Source of the DNA: Paramacrobiotus metropolitanus
Taxonomy: Eukaryota; Tardigrada; Eutardigrada; Parachela; Macrobiotidae
Assembly (NCBI RefSeq): GCF_019649055.1
Contig: NW_026570251.1
Span: 868,001 to 932,000 of the forward strand
DNA length: 64,000 nucleotides
Direction of reading: 5' to 3'
In this document: in pieces, positions 59,600 through 64,000 of the stretch
Layout of the letters: each line of letters begins with the position of its first letter
Numbering within the stretch: the stretch's first letter is position 1
The notes under the pieces: generated by a model
Seen by the model: only the letters and a program-made list of their open reading frames with translations
Databases searched by the model: none
What the model was told of the DNA's origin: nothing
Position numbers and translations under genes: made by a program

Positions 59600-61120
59600 G
59601 GGCCCGTAATGGTACTGACCAAATTATTAACGAACAAGCAACGGCTGTCTGTAATAGACCAAACCTTTGATGTCTATAATTCTTCGAAAATTTAAAACAC
59701 ACTTCGAAAACAGTGGGCTGGATAAAACTCGAAAACTTGTGTGGAAAAGGCTCAGGTTGAAATTTTTTTTAAATAGAAATTACCGACCACGGCGTTCGCC
59801 GGGAGTATTCGCAGCCGAAAAGCCGATTATATTATGCACAAATCATTTTAACATCCGGTTATTTATTACGTGTAATTTTGATAACATCTGCAGTAATTGT
59901 CGTGCTAAGCCAAACGATCAGATGATCGCTTCAGAAACAGTCTACCATCGGCGATGTACAGACAGACGGAGTTTTGCTCCACAGTAAAATCTGACTTACT
60001 TGATACGCGATTAAGCCCTTTGTTAACTGGACAAGTTTTGCTTAAATAAAAGCAGCAAAAAGCTAATAAAGAGAAGATTTGACTCATGCTATTCCGCAGG
60101 ATTTTTTGCTTTAAAACTTCTTTAATCGCATTTAATAAAATTATTTGCAGAGAAACAGCGGTAATTTCCGCGAAATGTTCGATTAACAGAAGGAAGAAAG
60201 CAATTCCCTCACATGAATCCCTGTACTTGCTGTTTGATTCCCGGTTGGAGTGGGATCTGTTGGTTGAACATGGCGTTTACGCACCGCGCCGGATTTAACC
60301 AGACGAAGAGGCATAAGTCGAATCGTCAACATAAGTACTGTACTGATTTGCCCGAGTCAATCAACATCAGCTGGAAATACATCTGATTGGGTCGGTATAA
60401 ACTGTAAACACGTGTCTACACATGGATATTGCGTGGAATAGTCATTCTTGAGCAAAGGTAGTATTTTATTTCCGGTAAACTTTTGCCTGATCATGCTACC
60501 AATCACAACACGCAAACCGTTTCATTGACTCAGCTCAAACTCAAAGTAAGCGCTATACTCGTAAATTCGAAAACAGAGACTCAAAGCCGCTGACATACAA
60601 GACTACCGCACGCTACGCCAATGCGAGATATTACGAGACAGGAATTAATCATAATGCCACATATGTAGTACTATTATCATGTAGCAAATTATTTCTCGCT
60701 AGAGTACGTCTATCCAGCGCTTGATGGATTGTTCTTCATATTTTAGAGATTTATAGTTAGGTAAGTAATTTTATTATAGTTGCCGCGATGCACGCATCGC
60801 TTTGCTTCAATGCGTACGATCCATTTCGTGTCCGACAATTTCGGCATTGCGACATTTCGGCACACGGACATTTCGGCATGCTACTGTTTCGCATCTTGTT
60901 TATATTTTGTCGAAATCCTTTCATCGGTATGTCTTTAATTTTTTAAACAGTATTCTTAACGTTGTAAGCTTTGTAACAATTTTCAAATTTCTTGGATTAT
61001 TTAGATTTCTTATGTTTCTTTTGATTTTCTTATACTTTGTGTTTTCTTAGATCTGCCAATGCTTCTATTGGGATTTTTAACGTTATTAACTTGCGTGAGG
61101 TATTTTAATTTTTTTGGATA
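59600..61120. other. Intergenic, no supported gene
   Basis: Several 60-106-codon frames lack splice or domain support. GCGTTCGCCGGGAGTATTCGCA near 59,790 resembles a sequence near 56,073, perhaps a shared transposon end. Confidence 0.35.
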
Positions 61121-61130
61121 GCTGAGAATT

Positions 61131-61180
61131 ATGGCTTAGATGGCTACATGTCTACATGGCCATGTAGCCATCTAAGCCAT
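61131..61180. other. Perfect 20-bp-stem hairpin
   Basis: 61,131-61,150 and 61,161-61,180 are exact reverse complements (ATGGCTTAGATGGCTACATG and its complement) around a 10-nt loop. Possible small-RNA precursor or MITE remnant. Confidence 0.6.
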
Positions 61181-61189
61181 GTACACGCG

Positions 61190-62570
61190 TTTGACGGTAT
61201 CATTTCATTGAAATACTGTACTCAGTGTGAAAAGCAAGTCATTTTCTGGCCAGAAAAATATTTTTTTAGAGATAAAAACAAAATAAAAATTTTTCGCGTT
61301 TTTAACTGAGGAATGAACGAATGCCGTCAAAATTAAATGATTGCTAACACAGCGATACAGAAAATGAATAAGTCCTAAGGAGCATTGCGAATACGTATAC
61401 AAAAATTGATAGGCAAGACCGGATCTTCCTGGACGAATCGCCCTCGGTGTTCGGCTTACGAAGTTCCTTCGGCCTTTACAGAGTGCTCATTAACCTGTTG
61501 TGCAATGCAAGACTTAAAAAAAGAGAAATCAGCCCGTTAGTCGGCGGTTCAGATTTATCTGTTTATAGTTTATTATAACAATAATAAGAAAGTGAGAAAA
61601 AGGTTTGTCCAAAAAGTGAAATCACTACAAGGTGTGCAATGGTGCATTAGAATCCTTGCAACTCGCATAAACAAGCTTAAGCGTCGGAACCGAAAGGACT
61701 GGTTTCGAGCAGGGAAGCGCTTGTTCTAATTAATAAGCATCAAAATGAACCATTTAATATAAACGGATACGAAGTATGTAAGTGTGCCGTTTTGATTAAT
61801 TTTTATAACAAGTATACAAGTTTTTTTGTATACTACCAATTTACAGTATGCAAGTACGCCACTTTGATTACAGTACTTACTGCGATTACAAATCTATTGA
61901 TTTACTGTGGATACGATTTACTGCGATTACAAATTTCCGATTACAAATCTACCAAGTACATGGTCACTACATACTTACTCTAATACTTGATCACGAGTCG
62001 GAAGTCAGTATTACATACTTTGTACGCACATCGCTTGCAACACAATATTACGTACGACTTAATATCTGCATTAACGTTTTATAGCCGTTGAAACGCAAAC
62101 AATCAATATTAGTTGCTATGCCAACTATGTTACAAAATATGCCAAGTGCTAAAAAATATACGTGTACCAGCAAGAATGTATTGGGGTGCGCTAACATTTC
62201 GGCATGTCATACACGGAATACTGTATATCTGTACAGGTGTGACCGGCAAAAAGTGCCTCGACAAAATTGTTCCCCACAATCCACATATTTTTTGCCGTTT
62301 CCCAAAACGGTACCCTCTCGTCGGAATCCAGAATGGTGACAACGGAAACTGCGCATACAGGGGAAAGCTCATTTTCCGATGAATCGCGACCTTCCGTAAA
62401 CTACTCGTAGCGTTACGACCGCGTTATCAATCTGGAATAATATTCTAACATCTGACAGAAACGAAAACATTTTTATTTAATAAATACAAATGTTTCCGTT
62501 CCGGTCAGGTGTCAGATGCGTGACACTATATTAAGATAATCTTGAAAATACGTGACTCTTTGTTGCTGGG
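61190..62570. other. Intergenic, no supported gene
   Basis: Chance frames only; simple sequence CTGCGATTACAAAT recurs near 61,880-61,945. Confidence 0.35.
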
Positions 62571-62762
62571 TTATTGCTGGTCAAACCACAGCTTGAATCC
62601 TAACATACCGTGCGGCAAACTCGGGTAAGTCAAAATATCCGGATGGAGATACTTCGTAGTAATAAAAAGAAAAAAACTGGCTAATAAAATTCTTTCTCTG
62701 GTCACTGAATTGATGTACGGTTTTCCTGGTTCTACTGAAGTACTCCAGATCTGGAACATCAA
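62571..62762 (-). other. Possible terminal exon, function unknown
   Basis: After an acceptor-like TTTGTTAAG the minus strand reads 62 codons to TAA (FQIWSTSVEPGKPY... LGFKLWFDQQ). No partner exon is confirmed, though a protein-like minus-strand stretch lies at 62,982-63,300. Confidence 0.2.
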
Positions 62763-63312
62763 CTTAACAAATTTATTATTTAATGCTTTTCTATAAAGGA
62801 CAAAATAATTAAAATTGCTCTAGCAGCAGCAGCAGCAATAACGCTAATTCTCTTATGCTTCGATCATAAAGCGCTCGAAAAAGGCGACGATCGTTATGGA
62901 CTTCGTTATTGGGCAGCCGGTATTTAAAGTACTAGCGCATAATAAAATCCATGGCAGGAAACCAAGCCGACTCTTCACAGTTTAAAAAATGCAGTAAAGG
63001 TGGGAATAGCTAATGCTGTGCGCGAAGCCAGTAAGACTACTCTGTGGTCTATAGTCAAAAGTTAATATGAGATTCTGGGTGTGAATTGCCAAATGGTGGA
63101 GTGAGCCGAGGTGCCGGTGGAAATACTCTGTGGCTACCCAATCCCAATAAATAAATGAGTCTCCAGGTAGGTCACTGTAAGAGTCATCATCGCCGGAGTG
63201 ACAAAGCGTTTTTCCGGCATGCGGGAATATTACCTCGTATCCACAGTAAACCGGTCTGATTATGACTACTCCGGCCAAGCTGCCCGTGCTACGAAATGCA
63301 TCATTCTCTCAG

Positions 63313-64000
63313 CCTGAACAGCGCCTGGGAAGGGTCCATGGTGCAGGTGGCGCTGCGGGCAGCCGCCGATCAACCGATCGTCTTCCGGCCGTGCACTCTC
63401 ACCAAGGAGGAGAAGTACTACGGACTGCTCTGTATGGTCCGCCTCCAAGACGACGAATCCATCGCAATCATCTAGTGGCGACCCTACCGCTGGATGACAG
63501 TGAATGCTTCGCGGGTTGCCGCAGCGGGTTTCTGTTCCGGCGCTATGAAGTCGCCGTTCCCCTGGGACAAGTGTTAACCACCGTGGATTTCCTGGCAATT
63601 TATGTTAACCAGGTGTGCCAGCTGAAACTGAAGCCTGGCCGTGGAGTGCTCTGTGACGCCAGCTGCCCAGTGACCCATGACCAGGGGGTGGACGATATGG
63701 TGTTCACGTGTGCGGGACGGCATCAGAAGACGCAGGGGGGTCGGCATACCTGCGCTATCCGGTGCCGCGTGTTTGCGCGACTGACGGACGAACACACCGT
63801 CATTTTTGTTCGTGCCGAGATGCATGGGAATGAAAAGGGGCATAGTTTGTTCTGGACCGCCGATTTCTTGCAATGCGCACTGCGGGATTACGTGAAAGAG
63901 GACTTGGTGGAACAGCGTTTTCGGCTGTTGTTCCCTCGTGGTACAGTATGGTGGGTGCGAACTTTCCCTTTAAAATGTACATATCACATTGTAGTCCGCG
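63313..64000 (+). pseudogene. Partial gene at window edge, apparent frameshift
   Basis: After an acceptor-like CATTCTCTCAG the frame beginning LNSAWEGSMVQVALRAAA runs 53 codons to TAG (63,473-63,475). A different frame then carries clearly coding-like sequence from 63,475 to the window end (175 codons, no stop), with Cys-rich spacing (FAGC ... VCQL ... LCDASC ... FTCAG ... HTCAIRC). Either a one-base frameshift or sequencing error joins them, or an unseen intron does. I do not recognise the family. The 3' end lies outside the window. Confidence 0.45.

Noticed and set aside
63266-63873. Minus-strand frames at the right edge
   Set aside because: Antisense to the better-supported plus-strand frame that runs to the window end.
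1-64000. CRISPR arrays, bacterial operons or ribosome binding sites
   Set aside because: Nothing of the kind is seen; introns, TATA boxes and animal repeats show this is eukaryotic DNA.

Overview
The window is nuclear DNA from a protostome animal, most likely an ecdysozoan. It has short GT-AG introns, TATA-type promoters, an arthropod-type clockwork-orange gene, an astacin-family gene, Ig-domain and multi-pass receptor-like genes, and many transposons. A tardigrade would fit, but nothing seen here fixes the species. Most open frames are chance frames; the genes below were rebuilt by matching splice sites, reading phase and protein motifs by eye.

Layout. 0-5 kb: a SAP-like gag scrap, a fold-back element and a coiled-coil gene on the minus strand. 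6.0-8.2 kb: a five-exon membrane-anchored astacin/leucine-rich-repeat gene whose catalytic Glu is lost. 8.9-10.5 kb: a repeat carrying a 276-bp insertion, then a broken partial copy of the clock gene found at 32.8-43.6 kb. 11.6-16.9 kb: a 5,348-bp mobile or virus-derived element. 17.1-23.3 kb: a LINE fragment, then a decayed LINE split by a hAT-like insertion. 24.6-25.6 kb: a three-exon gene for a small secreted Lys/Pro-rich protein. 26.7-31.3 kb: a TA-flanked MITE, a tRNA-like relic, a frame-broken multi-pass membrane gene and a second 276-bp insertion. 32.8-43.6 kb: a clockwork-orange-like bHLH-Orange repressor on the minus strand with a 7.8-kb intron. 43.7-56.5 kb: gene-poor DNA with a hairpin-plus-51-bp-minisatellite family and MITEs. 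56.6-57.4 kb: an Ig-domain gene. 58-64 kb: a second fold-back copy, a few candidate exons and a gene running off the right edge.

The standout is the element at 11,590-16,937. It has about 180-200 bp terminal inverted repeats and an exact 6-bp target duplication (CATAAT). It carries four genes, each with its own TATA box and none of them a recognisable transposase, integrase or polymerase. These are an ADP-ribosylglycohydrolase-fold protein whose metal-binding Asp motifs are lost and whose frame runs through one UAG into a complete BIR zinc-finger signature; an 81-residue orphan; a spliced Lys/Pro-rich basic protein; and an IAP-like protein with two BIRs and a RING. Between the genes lie a triplicated ~75-bp repeat and two hairpins with near-identical loops. 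The ends and duplication size resemble Maverick/Polinton elements, so I read it as a non-autonomous, virus-like element carrying cell-death and ADP-ribose-related cargo. That reading is inference.
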